DNA of 64,000 nucleotides from Cellulomonas sp. ES6 (GCF_030053835.1 NZ_CP125655.1:3782001-3846000); one strand, 5' to 3'; positions 34,823 through 45,433 are shown, numbered from the stretch's first letter. The notes: generated by a model not told the origin, from the sequence alone. Translations and numbers: made by a program.

Positions 34823-37534
34823 TCAGCGGACGTCGGTGTCGGGACCCTGGATCGCGGCCCTGCCGGCCTCGAGCCGCGCGACCGGCACCCGGAACGGCGA
34901 GCAGGACACGTAGTCCAGCCCGGCCGCGTCGAAGAACCGGATCGACTCCGGGTCACCGCCGTGCTCGCCGCACACCCCGACGGTGAGGTCCGGTCGGGTG
35001 GCCCGGCCCTCCTCCACCGCGATGCGCACGAGGCGCCCGACGCCCTTCGTGTCGATGGTCTCGAACGGGGAGATGGTCAGCACCCCGTTCTCGAGGTACT
35101 CGGGGAAGAACGCCCCCTCCACGTCGTCCCGGGAGAAGCCCCACGTGGTCTGCGTGAGGTCGTTGGTGCCGAACGAGAAGAACTGCGCCACCTCCGCGAT
35201 CCGGTCGGCGGTGAGCGCGGCGCGGGGCAGCTCGATCATCGCCCCCACCGGCAGGTCGAGCGTGACGCCGCGGGCCTCGCCGACCTCCGCCATGATCCGC
35301 AGCGCCTCGTCGCGGACCAGGTGCAGCTCCATCACGGACCCGACCAGCGGGACCATGATCTCGGCGTGCGGGGTGCCGCCGGCCTCGAGCCGGTCGGCGG
35401 TGGCCTCGCAGACCGCCCGGATCTGCAGCGCGAACAGCCCCGGCACGACGAGCCCGAGGCGGACGCCGCGCAGGCCGAGCATCGGGTTCGCCTCGTGCAT
35501 CCGGCGGACCGCCGCGAGCAGCTTCACGTCCGCCGGGTCGACCTCGCCGCGCTCCTCGGCCAGGGCGACCTTGACGGACAGCTCGGTGAGGTCGGGGAGG
35601 AACTCGTGCAGCGGCGGGTCGATCAGCCGGATCGTCGTCGGCAGCCCGTCCATCTCCTCGAGCAGCGCCGCGAAGTCCGCCCGCTGCAGCGGCAGCAGCG
35701 CGTCGAGGGCGGCCTGCCGCTCGTCGTCGTCCTCCGCGAGCACGACCCGCTCCACCAGGACGCGGCGCTCGCCGAGGAACATGTGCTCGGTGCGGCACAG
35801 CCCGATGCCCTGGGCGCCGAGCGAGCGCGCCCGGCGGGCGTCCTCGGCGGTGTCGGCGTTCGCGTGCACCCGCAGCCGGCGCGTGGTGTCGGCGTGCGTG
35901 AGGACGCGGTCGACCGCCCGCACCAGGTCGGCGGTCTGGTCGTCGTCGCCGGCCTGGGCGAGCGCGGCGTCCAGGCCGGACTCCAGGTAGGTGCTGACGG
36001 GCGACGGCACGACGGGGACCGCCCCGAGGTAGACCTCGCCCGTGGACCCGTCGATCGCGATCGTGTCGCCCTCGGAGACCACGTGGCCGCGGACGGTCAT
36101 CGTGCGGGCCACCGGGTCGATCACCAGCTCGTCCGCCCCGACCACGCAGGTGCGGCCCATGCCGCGCGCGACGACGGCCGCGTGCGACGTCTTGCCGCCG
36201 CGCGCGGTCAGCACGCCGACCGCCGCGATCATGCCGCCGAGGTCGTCCGGGTTGGTCTCGCGCCGCACCAGCACGACGTCCTCGCCGTGCGCGGCCCGCT
36301 CCTGGGCCGTGGCCGAGTCGAACACGGCGTGCCCGACAGCCGCGCCGGGGGAGGCCGCCATGCCCTTGGTGAGCAGGGTGCGCTCCGCCGTCGAGTCGAA
36401 CTGCGGGAACATCAGCTGCGAGAGCTGCGCGCCGCTGACCCGGGCCAGCGCCTCGTCCATCGTGATGAGGTGCTCGTCGACCAGCTGGGTGGCGATCCGG
36501 AACGCGGCCGGCGCCGTGCGCTTGCCGACGCGCGTCTGCAGCATCCAGAGCTTGCCGCGCTCCACCGTGAACTCCACGTCGCACAGGTCGCGGTAGTGGG
36601 TCTCGAGCCGCCGCATGGCCTGGCGCAGGTCGGCGTACGACTGCGGGTCGACCTCCTCCATCTCCGCGAGGCTCAGCGTGTTGCGGATGCCCGCGACGAC
36701 GTCCTCGCCCTGCGCGTTGACCAGGTAGTCGCCGTAGTCGCCGGTGTGCCCGGTCGCGGGGTCGCGCGTGAACGCCACACCGGTCCCGGACGTCGGGCCG
36801 AGGTTGCCGAACACCATCGAGCACACGTTGACCGCCGTGCCCAGGTCGTCCGGGATGCGCTCGCGGCGGCGGTACAGGCGGGCGCGGTCGGTGTTCCAGG
36901 ACCGCAGCACGGCGACGATCGCGAGGTCGAGCTGCTCGCGCGGGTGCTGCGGGAACTCGCGGCCGGACTCGGTGCGGACGATCTCCTTGAACGAGTCGAC
37001 GAGGTGCCGCAGGTCGGTCGCGTCCAGGTCGACGTCGTCGTGCACGCCCTTGGCGGCCTTCGCCTTGTCGAGCGTGTCCGCGAACAGCTCGCCGTCGATG
37101 TCCAGCACCGTCTTGCCGAACATCTGGATGAGCCGCCGGTAGGAGTCCCACGCGAACCGCTCGTCGCCGGAGAACTCCGCGAGGCCGACGACGGACGCGT
37201 CGTTCAGCCCGACGTTGAGCACCGTCTCCATCATCCCCGGCATGGAGAACTTCGCCCCGGAGCGCACGGACACCAGCAGCGGGTCGTGGAAGTCGCCGAA
37301 CCCGCGGCCCAGCGCGTCCTCCAGCCGGCGCACGGCCATCGTGACCTCGACACGCAGCTCGGCCGGCAGGTGCCCGGTGCGCATGAACGCCCGGCAGGCG
37401 TCGGTCGTGATGGTGAAGCCCGGTGGCACCGGCAGTCCCAGCCGGGTCATCTCGGCCAGGTTCGCACCCTTGCCGCCGAGCAGGTCCTTCTGGTCCTTGT
37501 CACCGTCGGAGAAGTCCTGGACATAGCTGGCCAC
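34823..37534 (-). CDS. ppdK: Pyruvate, phosphate dikinase
   Basis: This 903-residue enzyme has an N-terminal ATP-grasp half (DLLGGKGANLAEMTRLGLPV, then GDFHDPLLVSVRSGAKFSMP). The phosphohistidine domain has its signature GGKTSHAAVVARGMGRTCVV, and the C-terminal PEP/pyruvate barrel ends with the catalytic-cysteine segment VGVCGEHGGDP. It interconverts pyruvate, ATP and phosphate with PEP, AMP and diphosphate. In cellulolytic actinobacteria and clostridia it takes part in pyrophosphate-linked glycolysis. GTG at 37534 follows GGAGGTACAC. The frame remains open into the divergent phoH gene, but nothing upstream is protein-like. Confidence 0.95.
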   Translation of the reverse strand: MASYVQDFSDGDKDQKDLLGGKGANLAEMTRLGLPVPPGFTITTDACRAFMRTGHLPAELRVEVTMAVRRLEDALGRGFGDFHDPLLVSVRSGAKFSMPGMMETVLNVGLNDASVVGLAEFSGDERFAWDSYRRLIQMFGKTVLDIDGELFADTLDKAKAAKGVHDDVDLDATDLRHLVDSFKEIVRTESGREFPQHPREQLDLAIVAVLRSWNTDRARLYRRRERIPDDLGTAVNVCSMVFGNLGPTSGTGVAFTRDPATGHTGDYGDYLVNAQGEDVVAGIRNTLSLAEMEEVDPQSYADLRQAMRRLETHYRDLCDVEFTVERGKLWMLQTRVGKRTAPAAFRIATQLVDEHLITMDEALARVSGAQLSQLMFPQFDSTAERTLLTKGMAASPGAAVGHAVFDSATAQERAAHGEDVVLVRRETNPDDLGGMIAAVGVLTARGGKTSHAAVVARGMGRTCVVGADELVIDPVARTMTVRGHVVSEGDTIAIDGSTGEVYLGAVPVVPSPVSTYLESGLDAALAQAGDDDQTADLVRAVDRVLTHADTTRRLRVHANADTAEDARRARSLGAQGIGLCRTEHMFLGERRVLVERVVLAEDDDERQAALDALLPLQRADFAALLEEMDGLPTTIRLIDPPLHEFLPDLTELSVKVALAEERGEVDPADVKLLAAVRRMHEANPMLGLRGVRLGLVVPGLFALQIRAVCEATADRLEAGGTPHAEIMVPLVGSVMELHLVRDEALRIMAEVGEARGVTLDLPVGAMIELPRAALTADRIAEVAQFFSFGTNDLTQTTWGFSRDDVEGAFFPEYLENGVLTISPFETIDTKGVGRLVRIAVEEGRATRPDLTVGVCGEHGGDPESIRFFDAAGLDYVSCSPFRVPVARLEAGRAAIQGPDTDVR

Positions 37535-37692
37535 GTGTACCTCCGCGTACGACGTCCGGGGGAGCGCCGTTGCCCCCGCCTCCGGCGAGTGTCCCTCCGC
37601 CGGTCGCTCCAGGAGAAGGGACCATCGGCCCTCGACGTGGTCACGCCGCGTGTCGTCGCGGCGCCGGCAGAGCCGGGGCCGCGAGGGGTCGG

Positions 37693-37698
37693 TAGACT
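37693..37698 (+). promoter_or_regulatory. Candidate -10 element of the phoH-ybeY-CBS-era operon
   Basis: TAGACT in GGTAGACTGG lies about 54 bases before the phoH ATG. The divergent 217-base gap to ppdK contains no gene. No convincing -35 is seen, as is common in high-GC actinobacteria. Confidence 0.4.
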
Positions 37699-37751
37699 GG
37701 CACCGGTAAGCACGTCCCTCACCGAACGGAGCGCCGGCGCGAGCCGAGCAC

Positions 37752-38762
37752 ATGGCTGAGACCACACCCGACCGCCCCGAACGGTCGCTCCCCGGCGCCG
37801 CCCGGGTGGAGCACCGGATCACCATCCCGTCCAGCGTGTCCATGGTGGAGCTGCTGGGCATGGACGACCAGGTCCTGCGCGCGGTCGAGCAGGGCTTCCG
37901 CACTGTCGACGTCCACGTGCGCGGCAACGAGGTCACGCTCGCGGGCCCGGCGGGTGACGTCGCGCTGGTGGCGCGCCTCGTGGACGAGCTCGTGGAGATG
38001 GCCGCCGGCGGCACGCCGCTGACCCCGGACGTGGTGACGCGCTCGGTCGCGATGCTCACGGCGGGCACGACGACGCGGCCGGCGGACGTGCTGACGTTCA
38101 ACATCCTGTCGACCCGCGGCCGGACGATCCGGCCGAAGACGTCGGGGCAGAAGGAGTACGTCGACGCGATCGACCGCAACACGATCACGTTCGGCATCGG
38201 GCCGGCGGGCACCGGCAAGACGTACCTCGCGATGGCGAAGGCCGTGCAGGCGCTGCAGGCACGGCAGGTCAACCGCATCGTCCTGACGCGCCCGGCGGTC
38301 GAGGCGGGGGAGCGGCTCGGGTTCCTGCCGGGCACCCTCAGCGAGAAGATCGACCCGTACCTGCGGCCGCTGTACGACGCGCTGCACGACATGGTGGACC
38401 CGGACTCGATCCCGCGGCTGATGGAGGCCGGGACGATCGAGGTGGCGCCGCTGGCGTACATGCGCGGCCGGACGCTCAACGACTCCTTCATCATCCTGGA
38501 CGAGGCGCAGAACACCTCGGCCGAGCAGATGAAGATGTTCCTGACCCGGCTCGGCTTCGGGTCGAAGGTCGTGGTGACCGGCGACGTGACGCAGGTCGAC
38601 CTGCCGTCGGGCACGACCTCCGGCCTGCGGGTGGTCGAGTCGATCCTGGCGGACGTGGACGACGTCGCGTTCTGCCGGCTGAGCTCCTCCGACGTCGTCC
38701 GCCACCGCCTGGTCAGCGACATCATCGACGCCTACGCACGCTGGGACACGAACCGCACATGA
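37752..38762 (+). CDS. PhoH-like ATPase
   Basis: This 336-residue protein of the PhoH/YbeZ family has an N-terminal KH-like region (about 20-110), then a P-loop ATPase with Walker [21 protein letters not shown] and Walker [12 protein letters not shown]. It also has family segments [17 protein letters not shown] and [10 protein letters not shown]. In many bacteria it is paired with YbeY and acts in rRNA and ribosome quality control. Here its stop overlaps the ybeY ATG in ATGA, heading the operon phoH-ybeY-CBS protein-era. Confidence 0.95.
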   Translation: MAETTPDRPERSLPGAARVEHRITIPSSVSMVELLGMDDQVLRAVEQGFRTVDVHVRGNEVTLAGPAGDVALVARLVDELVEMAAGGTPLTPDVVTRSVAMLTAGTTTRPADVLTFNILSTRGRTIRPKTSGQKEYVDAIDRNTITFGIGPAGTGKTYLAMAKAVQALQARQVNRIVLTRPAVEAGERLGFLPGTLSEKIDPYLRPLYDALHDMVDPDSIPRLMEAGTIEVAPLAYMRGRTLNDSFIILDEAQNTSAEQMKMFLTRLGFGSKVVVTGDVTQVDLPSGTTSGLRVVESILADVDDVAFCRLSSSDVVRHRLVSDIIDAYARWDTNRT

Positions 38763-39211
38763 GCATCGAGGTCAACAACGAGTCCGGCCACGAGGTCGAC
38801 GAGGCGGAGTTCGCCGCGCTCGCGCGGTTCGTGCTCGACCAGATGCACGTGCACCCGCAGACGGACCTGTCGATCCTGTTCGTCGGCACGGACGTGATGA
38901 CGGACCTGCACGTGAAGTGGATGGACGAGCCCGGCCCCACGGACGTGCTGTCGTTCCCGATGGACGAGCTGCGCCCGGGCCGCGCGGACGACCCGACACC
39001 GCCGGGGCTGCTCGGTGACGTCGTGCTGTGCCCCGAGGTGGCCGTCGAGCAGGCGCGCGCCGCCGGGCACTCCACGGTCGAGGAGCTGCTGCTGCTGACG
39101 ACGCACGGGATCCTGCACCTGCTCGGGTACGACCACGCGGAGCCGGAGGAGGAGAAGGAGATGTTCGGCCTGCAGCGCCAGCTGCTGCTGACGTTCCTCG
39201 CCGGACGATGA
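38759..39211 (+). CDS. ybeY: Endoribonuclease YbeY, rRNA maturation factor
   Basis: This 150-residue metalloprotein has the zinc site [12 protein letters not shown] (H116, H120, H126) and the conserved [13 protein letters not shown]. YbeY processes 16S rRNA ends and takes part in ribosome quality control. It overlaps phoH upstream and the CBS-domain gene downstream by four bases each (ATGA), so the three genes are tightly coupled. Length and motifs are normal. Confidence 0.95.
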   Translation: MSIEVNNESGHEVDEAEFAALARFVLDQMHVHPQTDLSILFVGTDVMTDLHVKWMDEPGPTDVLSFPMDELRPGRADDPTPPGLLGDVVLCPEVAVEQARAAGHSTVEELLLLTTHGILHLLGYDHAEPEEEKEMFGLQRQLLLTFLAGR

Positions 39212-40518
39212 GCACGGTCCCCGTCGGTCTGCTGGCGACGCTGACCGTCGCGGCCGTCCTCGTCGCCGCGGTGCTGTCCGCCGGCGAGGCCGCGGTGCTG
39301 CGCATCGGCCGCTCGGCGGTCGCGGACCTGCTCGCCTCCCGCCACCCCGCGGCGGAGCGCGTCCGGAGGCTCGCGGAGGACCGCGTGGCGGTCGCCGGCT
39401 CCGCGGGCGTGGTGCGGCTGCTGTGCGAGATGCTCGCGGCCGTCTGCCTGACGCTCGCGATCGCGGCCTCGGACCTGCAGTGGTCGCTCGAGCTGGTCAT
39501 CGCGGTGCTGGCGTGCGCGTTCCTGACCGTCGTGCTCGCGCGGATCAGCCCGCGCTCGCTCGGCCACCGCCACCCGCGCCAGGTGCTGGCCTTCACGTCG
39601 CGGCTGCTGGTGGCGGTGCGCGCCGTCGCCGGGCCGCTGGTCCGCGTCGCGCCGTCCGCGGGCGCCGACCTGGACGAGGACGGCCTGCGGGAGATGGTCG
39701 AGCGCGTCGGGGACTCGCCGGCCATCGACACCGACGAGCGGGCCATGGTGCGCTCCGTGCTGGGCCTCGGGGACACGCTGACCCGCGAGGTCATGGTGCC
39801 GCGGACCGACATGGTCACGACCGGTGAGTCCACCCCGCTGCGCAAGGTCCTGTCGTTGCTGCTCCGGTCGGGGTACTCCCGGGTGCCGGTCGTCGGCGAG
39901 CAGGTGGACGACCTGCGCGGCGTGCTCTACCTCAAGGACCTGGTGCGGCGGCTGCAGGACGACCCGGAGGCTGCGGAGGCCCCGGCGGTGTCCCTCGTGC
40001 GGCCCGCGGTGTTCGTGCCCGAGTCCAAGCCGGTCGACGAGCTGCTGCGCGAGCTCCAGGCGGGGGCCTCGCACCTCGCGATGGTCGTCGACGAGTACGG
40101 CGGCATCGCCGGCCTGGTGACCATCGAGGACGCGATCGAGGAGATCGTCGGCGAGCTGACCGACGAGCACGACCCGTCCGCCCCGCAGGTCGAGGACCTC
40201 GGCGGCGGCGCGTACCTCGTCCCCGCCCGCATGGCGAAGGACGACCTGGGCGAGCTGTTCGGGCTCGAGGTGGAGGACGACGACGTCGACACCGCGGGCG
40301 GGCTGCTCGCGAAGGCGCTCGGCAAGATCCCCATCCCGGGGTCGGCGGGCGAGATCCACGGCCTGCGCCTGGTCGCCCAGGGCACGGAGGGCCGCCGCAA
40401 GCGCGTCGCCCGCGTGCTGGTGTCGCGGGCGCCCGAGCCGCAGGACGACGACGCCGAGCCCGCCGGCGAGCGCACCGCCGAGCGCGCCACGCGCGAGACC
40501 CACCCCACGGACCAGTGA
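39208..40518 (+). CDS. HlyC/CorC-family membrane protein with CBS domains
   Basis: This 436-residue protein has an N-terminal DUF21 membrane domain (about four helices over residues 5-140) and a CBS pair (about 190-325: [40 protein letters not shown]). A C-terminal CorC/HlyC domain follows, then an acidic tail. Members are linked to magnesium or cobalt homeostasis, and some are true Mg exporters of the CNNM/CorC class. The ATG overlaps the ybeY stop. The order ybeY-CBS protein-era is widely conserved. Confidence 0.92.
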   Translation: MSTVPVGLLATLTVAAVLVAAVLSAGEAAVLRIGRSAVADLLASRHPAAERVRRLAEDRVAVAGSAGVVRLLCEMLAAVCLTLAIAASDLQWSLELVIAVLACAFLTVVLARISPRSLGHRHPRQVLAFTSRLLVAVRAVAGPLVRVAPSAGADLDEDGLREMVERVGDSPAIDTDERAMVRSVLGLGDTLTREVMVPRTDMVTTGESTPLRKVLSLLLRSGYSRVPVVGEQVDDLRGVLYLKDLVRRLQDDPEAAEAPAVSLVRPAVFVPESKPVDELLRELQAGASHLAMVVDEYGGIAGLVTIEDAIEEIVGELTDEHDPSAPQVEDLGGGAYLVPARMAKDDLGELFGLEVEDDDVDTAGGLLAKALGKIPIPGSAGEIHGLRLVAQGTEGRRKRVARVLVSRAPEPQDDDAEPAGERTAERATRETHPTDQ

Positions 40519-41432
40519 CGGAGACCCCCGTGACCCACCGCTCCGGCTTCGCCTGCCTCGTCGGGCGCCCCAACGCCGGCAAGTCGACCCTGACCAACGC
40601 CCTCGTCGGCCAGAAGGTCGCGATCACGTCCGGGCGGCCGCAGACCACCCGGCACACCGTCCGCGGCATCGTGCACCGCCCGGACGCGCAGCTCGTGCTC
40701 GTGGACACCCCGGGGCTGCACCGCCCGCGCACGCTGCTGGGCGAGCGGCTGAACGACCTGGTGCGCGACACGCTGACCGAGGTCGACGTCGTCGGGTTCT
40801 GCCTGCCGTCGGACCAGAAGGTCGGCCCGGGCGACCGGTTCATCGCGGAGCAGCTCGCGGCGCTGGGCCGTCGCACGCCGGTGGTCGCGATCGCCACGAA
40901 GGCGGACCTGGTCGGCAAGCAGCGGCTCGCGGAGCACCTGCTGGCCGTGTCGGCGCTGGGCGACTGGGCCGACGTCGTCCCGGTGTCGGCGGAGTCGGGC
41001 TACCAGGTCGACGTGGTCGAGCAGGTGCTGATCGGCCACCTGCCCGAGGGGCCGGCGCTGTATCCGGAGGGCGAGCTGACCGACGAGCCCGAGTCCGTGA
41101 TGGTCGCCGAGCTGGTGCGCGAGGCGGCGCTCGAGGGCGTGCGCGACGAGCTGCCGCACTCGCTGGCTGTCGTGGTCGAGGAGATCGTGCCGCGCGAGGT
41201 CGCCGCGGGGGAGCCGCCGCTGCTCGACGTCCGCGTGCACCTGTTCGTCGAGCGCGACAGCCAGAAGGCGATCGTCATCGGCCGCGGGGGGTCGCGGCTG
41301 CGGGAGGTCGGCACGCGGGCGCGGCGCGGCATCGAGGCGCTGCTGGGCTCGCGGGTGTACCTGGACCTGCACGTGAAGGTCGCGAAGGACTGGCAGCGCG
41401 ACCCGAAGCAGCTCGGGCGGCTGGGCTTCTGA
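40515..41432 (+). CDS. era: GTPase Era
   Basis: This 305-residue protein has a GTPase domain with G1 GRPNAGKST, G2 in RPQTTRHTVRGI, G3 DTPGLH and G4 TKADL. The C-terminal KH domain contains KAIVIGRGGSRLREVG. Era binds the 3' end of 16S rRNA and acts in 30S assembly. The GTG at 40515 overlaps the previous stop (GTGA). GTG at 40530 has GGAGA closer upstream and would give 300 residues, so the first five residues are uncertain. In many relatives leuA or recO follows directly, but here a 19 kb module intervenes. Confidence 0.95.
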   Translation: MTETPVTHRSGFACLVGRPNAGKSTLTNALVGQKVAITSGRPQTTRHTVRGIVHRPDAQLVLVDTPGLHRPRTLLGERLNDLVRDTLTEVDVVGFCLPSDQKVGPGDRFIAEQLAALGRRTPVVAIATKADLVGKQRLAEHLLAVSALGDWADVVPVSAESGYQVDVVEQVLIGHLPEGPALYPEGELTDEPESVMVAELVREAALEGVRDELPHSLAVVVEEIVPREVAAGEPPLLDVRVHLFVERDSQKAIVIGRGGSRLREVGTRARRGIEALLGSRVYLDLHVKVAKDWQRDPKQLGRLGF

Positions 41433-41533
41433 GCGGCGGCGGCCCGGCGGGCGGCGGGGAGGACGCCGCGACGGTTCCCGCGGCGGGCTCCGACGGGTCC
41501 CGGGGCGCCGGGCGCGTCGGGGATACTCGGGAC

Positions 41534-43030
41534 GTGCGTTACCGGACCGCGGGCGGAGCCGTCGTGGGGGCGATCGTCCTCGCGGTGCTCGGCGCCCTCA
41601 TGGGCCCGCAGTGGACGCCGGTCCCGATGACCGACCCGCTCACGGTGCAGGCCACCGACACCGCGATCCCCGGGGCGCCGCGGACCGGCCCGTACGAGGT
41701 GCGGTCGTCGGTGGTGGACGTCGAGCTGGACGGGGCGACCGTCGAGGCCCGCCTGCTGCTGCCCGTCGGCGCGGGGGACGAGGTGCCCGGCGTGGTGTTC
41801 GTCCACGGAGCGGGCACCGGCCGGTTCACGGACGCGTTCGTCGACCAGGCGCAGGCGCTCGCGGAGGCCGGCGTCGCGACGCTGGTGCCGGACAAGCGCC
41901 TGGACACGTACACGCTGCGGCACCGCGACTACGTGGCGATGGCCCAGGACTACCTGCGCTCCGTCGACCTGCTGCGCACCGTCCAGGGCGTCGACCCCGG
42001 CCGGGTGGGCGTCTACGCGGAGAGCGAGGGCGCGTGGATCGCGCCCGTCATGGCGGCGGAGCAGCCCGCGATCTCCTTCGTCGTGCTCGTCTCCGCCCCG
42101 GTGGTGCCACCCCGGCAGCAGGCGGCGTTCGCGGTCGACTCCTACCTGCGCAACACCGGCGTGCCGCAGCAGGTGTTCCGGGCGATCCCGCGGGCCGTCG
42201 GTATGTCGCTGCCCGGCGGCGGCCTGGACTACGCGGACTTCGACGTCGCGCCCTACCAGCGCCGCATGACGCAGCCGGTGCTGGTGGTCTACGGGACCGC
42301 GGACGCGTCGATGCCCGTGGTGCAGGGTGCCGAGCAGATCATCCGCGACGTCGCCATCGCCGGGAACACCGCGTACACCGTCCGGTACTACCGCGGGGCG
42401 GACCACGGCATCCGGGTGGACGGCGACGTCTCGCCGACGTTCCTGCGGGACCTCACCGGCTGGGTGCAGGGCCTGCCCGGGACGAGCAGCACCTGGCCGC
42501 GCGTCGCCGGCGCGCAGCCCGAGCAGCTCTACTGGGCGGCGCCCGTCCCGCAGCCGCGGTGGCTCGGCGACGGGGACGTCCTCGTGTTCCTGGTGCTCGG
42601 GGCGGTCGGGCTGGTGGTGCTCCTGCCGGTCGGCCGGTGGGCCGTCGTCGGCGTGCGCCGCGTGCGGGGTCTGCCGGCCGAGCCGGGGCGCGACCGGGTG
42701 CTCGCGCGACGGCTCGCGATGCTGTCGGCCGCGTCCGTCGGTACGGTCGTGGCGCTGGTCTGGTACCTGGTGGCGGTCGCACGGCTCGCCCTCGGGTACG
42801 AGCGCAACGGCTGGGTGGTGCAGGGCGGCTGGGTGGTCGTCCGGGTGCTCGGGCTCGCGGCGGTGCTGGCGGGGTCGGCGGTGGCCGTGCGGCTGCGGCA
42901 GCTCCGGCTCTCGGGGCAGCCGCTGGCGCGCGGGGTGGTCGGTCACGTCGTGCTCTGGGGCACGTGCGCGGCCTGCGTGGCCCTGCTGGTGGTGCTCGCG
43001 TACTGGGGGGTGTACCAGCTCGGCATCTAG
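41534..43030 (+). CDS. Membrane alpha/beta hydrolase
   Basis: This 498-residue protein has an N-terminal signal-anchor (VVGAIVLAVLGALMG). An extracytoplasmic alpha/beta hydrolase domain spans about 60-320, with VVFVHGAGTGRFTDAF, a nucleophile elbow VYAESEGAWIAP, aspartate in VYGTADASMP and histidine in YRGADHGIRVD. Three or more C-terminal transmembrane helices follow residue 350. Esterase or acyl-transfer activity is likely, substrate unknown. GTG at 41534 has GATACT six bases upstream and no Shine-Dalgarno, indicating a leaderless mRNA. It ends 64 bases before the phosphatase of the kinase module. Confidence 0.8.
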   Translation: MRYRTAGGAVVGAIVLAVLGALMGPQWTPVPMTDPLTVQATDTAIPGAPRTGPYEVRSSVVDVELDGATVEARLLLPVGAGDEVPGVVFVHGAGTGRFTDAFVDQAQALAEAGVATLVPDKRLDTYTLRHRDYVAMAQDYLRSVDLLRTVQGVDPGRVGVYAESEGAWIAPVMAAEQPAISFVVLVSAPVVPPRQQAAFAVDSYLRNTGVPQQVFRAIPRAVGMSLPGGGLDYADFDVAPYQRRMTQPVLVVYGTADASMPVVQGAEQIIRDVAIAGNTAYTVRYYRGADHGIRVDGDVSPTFLRDLTGWVQGLPGTSSTWPRVAGAQPEQLYWAAPVPQPRWLGDGDVLVFLVLGAVGLVVLLPVGRWAVVGVRRVRGLPAEPGRDRVLARRLAMLSAASVGTVVALVWYLVAVARLALGYERNGWVVQGGWVVVRVLGLAAVLAGSAVAVRLRQLRLSGQPLARGVVGHVVLWGTCAACVALLVVLAYWGVYQLGI

Positions 43031-43094
43031 GGGGTGACCGGGTGGTGGTGAAGTACCGGCAGGATGGTGTCCGACCGAACCGAGGGGAGTGCAG

Positions 43095-43922
43095 GTGCGG
43101 ACGACGTGGGGCTCGGCCTCCGACAGGGGGCGCGTGCGGACGCTGAACGAGGACGCGCTGCTCGCGCACCCTCCGGTGTTCCTGGTCGCCGACGGCATGG
43201 GCGGGCACGAGGCCGGCGACGTCGCCAGCCGGCTGGCCGTCGAGGAGTTCGCCCGCCTCGCGGGGCTGAGCGCCGTCGACCCGGCGGACCTGCACGCCTG
43301 CTTCCGGCGCGCCGCGCAGCGCATCCGCGCGACGTTCGAGCGCCGCGAGGGCGGCACGACCGTCTCCGGCGTCGCGCTCGGCGACCACGAGGGCACCGCG
43401 CACTGGCTGGTCTTCAACGTCGGCGACTCCCGCGTGTACCGCTGGGCGGACGACGAGCTCGCCCAGCTCACCGTGGACCACTCCGTCGTCCAGGAGCTCG
43501 TGGACTCGGGCTCGCTCACGCGCGCCGCCGCGGAGCGGCACCCCGAGCGCCACGTCCTGACCCGCGCCCTCGGCACGGGCGCCGACCCGGAGCCGGACTA
43601 CTGGACGCTGCCCGCGCGGCCGGGCGACCGCATGCTGGTGTGCTCCGACGGCGTGAGCGGCGAGCTCTCCCCGGAGCAGATCGCGGACGTGCTGGCCACG
43701 ACCCCCGGCAGCGGTGCCGCGGCGGCCGAGCTCGTGCGCCGCGCGGTGGAGGCCGGCGGCCGCGACAACGCCACCGCGGTCGTGGTCGACGTCGAGGTCC
43801 CCGAGGACGGGACCGCCGGATGGCTTGCCTTCGGGGCCGAGGGTGCCGATAGGACATGGGACGAGACGGTCGACGGGGCCACCATCCCGCGACCCCGGAG
43901 CCACCAGGAGGACTCTCGGTGA
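43095..43922 (+). CDS. PP2C phosphatase partner of the adjacent Ser/Thr kinase
   Basis: This 275-residue soluble PP2C has VRTLNEDALLA, VADGMGGHEAGDVASRLA, NVGDSRVYRW, LVCSDGVSGELS and GGRDNATAVVVDV, so all metal-binding acidic residues are in place. Unlike PstP it has no transmembrane segment. It is the first gene of a coupled block PP2C-FHA-kinase-Ig/FN3, and its stop overlaps the GTG of the FHA gene. It should reverse phosphorylation by the downstream kinase. GTG at 43095 is preferred to 43089 because GAGGGG is then seven bases away. Confidence 0.92.
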   Translation: MRTTWGSASDRGRVRTLNEDALLAHPPVFLVADGMGGHEAGDVASRLAVEEFARLAGLSAVDPADLHACFRRAAQRIRATFERREGGTTVSGVALGDHEGTAHWLVFNVGDSRVYRWADDELAQLTVDHSVVQELVDSGSLTRAAAERHPERHVLTRALGTGADPEPDYWTLPARPGDRMLVCSDGVSGELSPEQIADVLATTPGSGAAAAELVRRAVEAGGRDNATAVVVDVEVPEDGTAGWLAFGAEGADRTWDETVDGATIPRPRSHQEDSR

Positions 43923-45433
43923 CCGTTCCCGAGTACACCCCCGGCGACTGGTACGCCGTCGTCGCGGGCGGCGTCGTGCTGCTGCTCGCGCCGAGCACCC
44001 CGCCCGAGGTCGTCCGCGACGTCTGGGCGTCCGCACCCGAGCGCGGCGGCGGGCTCGGCGCCCAGCTCGACGCGCTCGTGCGCCACGGCATCGGCGGGCT
44101 GCACCCGTTCGCCGCCGTCGACCTGACCTCCGGGGCGGTGCAGACCGCGCTGCGGGGCGACGTCGAGGTCGAGGTGGTGCGCGGCACGCGCGCCGAGGTG
44201 CTCTCCGCGCCCGACGTCGTGTCGTGGTCGGAGCGTGCCGTCGGGTCCGCCGACGAGGTGACGGTCCGCGCGACGGGCGCCGGGCGCGGCCCCGCGCTGC
44301 CGATCGTGAGCGGCGTCGTGCGCGCCTCGCGGGTGCGGGTGCGCGTGACCGAGGACGCCGCGGCCGCGGCATCCGACGCGGCACCGGTGGTCCACGCCGC
44401 GACGCCCGTCCCGGTCGCGACGGCGTCCGCGACGCAGGCGCAGGCCGGGTACCCGCGCCGCCACGTGGTCGCGCCGGGCGAGGTCGTCGAGAGCGACGCG
44501 CCCGCGACCGGGGAGCCGTCCGAGGACGAGCTCGTGGACGACGGCGGTGCCGTCCGGCCGGTGCCGGCCGCGGAGCCGGAGCCCGTGGTGGAGCCGGAGC
44601 CCGTCGCGGAGCCGGAGCCCGTCGTGCGGGCGGAGCCCGTCGCGGAGCCCGTGCCGGCCGCGGAGCCGGTCGAGGACGGACGGCGCGACGCGCTCGAGGC
44701 CGCGCCGGCGGACGAGCCCGCCGACCCCGCCGACGCGCCGCAGGACGCCGCGGACGGCACCGACGAGCCCGACGCCGAGCCGTTCGCGTGGCCGCCGGTC
44801 ACCGCGACGGCCGGCGACGCGCCCCCGGCGCCCGCGCCCGCCCCGGCGCCCGCGCCGGCGACGGCGCCCGCCCCGGTGCTGCCCGGGCCGGCGTCCGCCG
44901 ACGACCACGACGGCCTGACCATCCTCAGCGGCGAGCTCGCGTCGATCCGCCAGAACCTCCCGTCGTGGGCGCTGTCCCAGACCGGGGAGTGGCCGTCGGG
45001 CGCGGTGGTGCCGACGCCGGCCGCCGGTCGCGGCGTCCCGGGCGGGCAGCCCGCGGCGGCGCCCGCCCCCGGTGCGGTCGCCACATCGGCACCCGTGCCG
45101 CGGCTGGCGCTGTCGACCGGCGTGCGGGTCCCGGTGGACGGCGTCGTGCTCATCGGCCGGGCCCCGCAGGCCGACCGCGCCCCCGAGGGTGTCGAGGCCC
45201 GCCTCGTGACGGTCCCGAGCCCTGAGCACGACATCTCGCGCACCCACGCCGAGGTGCGCCTCGAGCTGGGCACCGTGCTGGTGACCGACCTGTACTCCAC
45301 CAACGGGGTGACCGTGTCCTCCGGCGGGCTCCCGCCTCGCCGCATCGCCGCCGGCGAGCCGGTCGTCGTGCGCGACGGGGACGTGGTCGACCTCGGCGAC
45401 GGTGTGACGTTCACCCTGGAGCCGGGTGCGTGA
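43919..45433 (+). CDS. FHA-domain protein with Pro/Glu-rich linker
   Basis: This 504-residue soluble protein has an N-terminal domain of about 145 residues (PGDWYAVVAGGVVLLLAPS onward) that I do not recognise. A long Pro/Ala/Glu linker follows with EPEPV repeats (about 215-255). The C-terminal FHA domain (about 395-504) has VVLIGRAPQ, SRTHAEVRL and YSTNGVTV. FHA domains bind phosphothreonine peptides, so this is a likely kinase substrate or scaffold. AGGAGG precedes the GTG, which overlaps the PP2C stop. Its own stop overlaps the kinase GTG. Confidence 0.88.
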   Translation: MTVPEYTPGDWYAVVAGGVVLLLAPSTPPEVVRDVWASAPERGGGLGAQLDALVRHGIGGLHPFAAVDLTSGAVQTALRGDVEVEVVRGTRAEVLSAPDVVSWSERAVGSADEVTVRATGAGRGPALPIVSGVVRASRVRVRVTEDAAAAASDAAPVVHAATPVPVATASATQAQAGYPRRHVVAPGEVVESDAPATGEPSEDELVDDGGAVRPVPAAEPEPVVEPEPVAEPEPVVRAEPVAEPVPAAEPVEDGRRDALEAAPADEPADPADAPQDAADGTDEPDAEPFAWPPVTATAGDAPPAPAPAPAPAPATAPAPVLPGPASADDHDGLTILSGELASIRQNLPSWALSQTGEWPSGAVVPTPAAGRGVPGGQPAAAPAPGAVATSAPVPRLALSTGVRVPVDGVVLIGRAPQADRAPEGVEARLVTVPSPEHDISRTHAEVRLELGTVLVTDLYSTNGVTVSSGGLPPRRIAAGEPVVVRDGDVVDLGDGVTFTLEPGA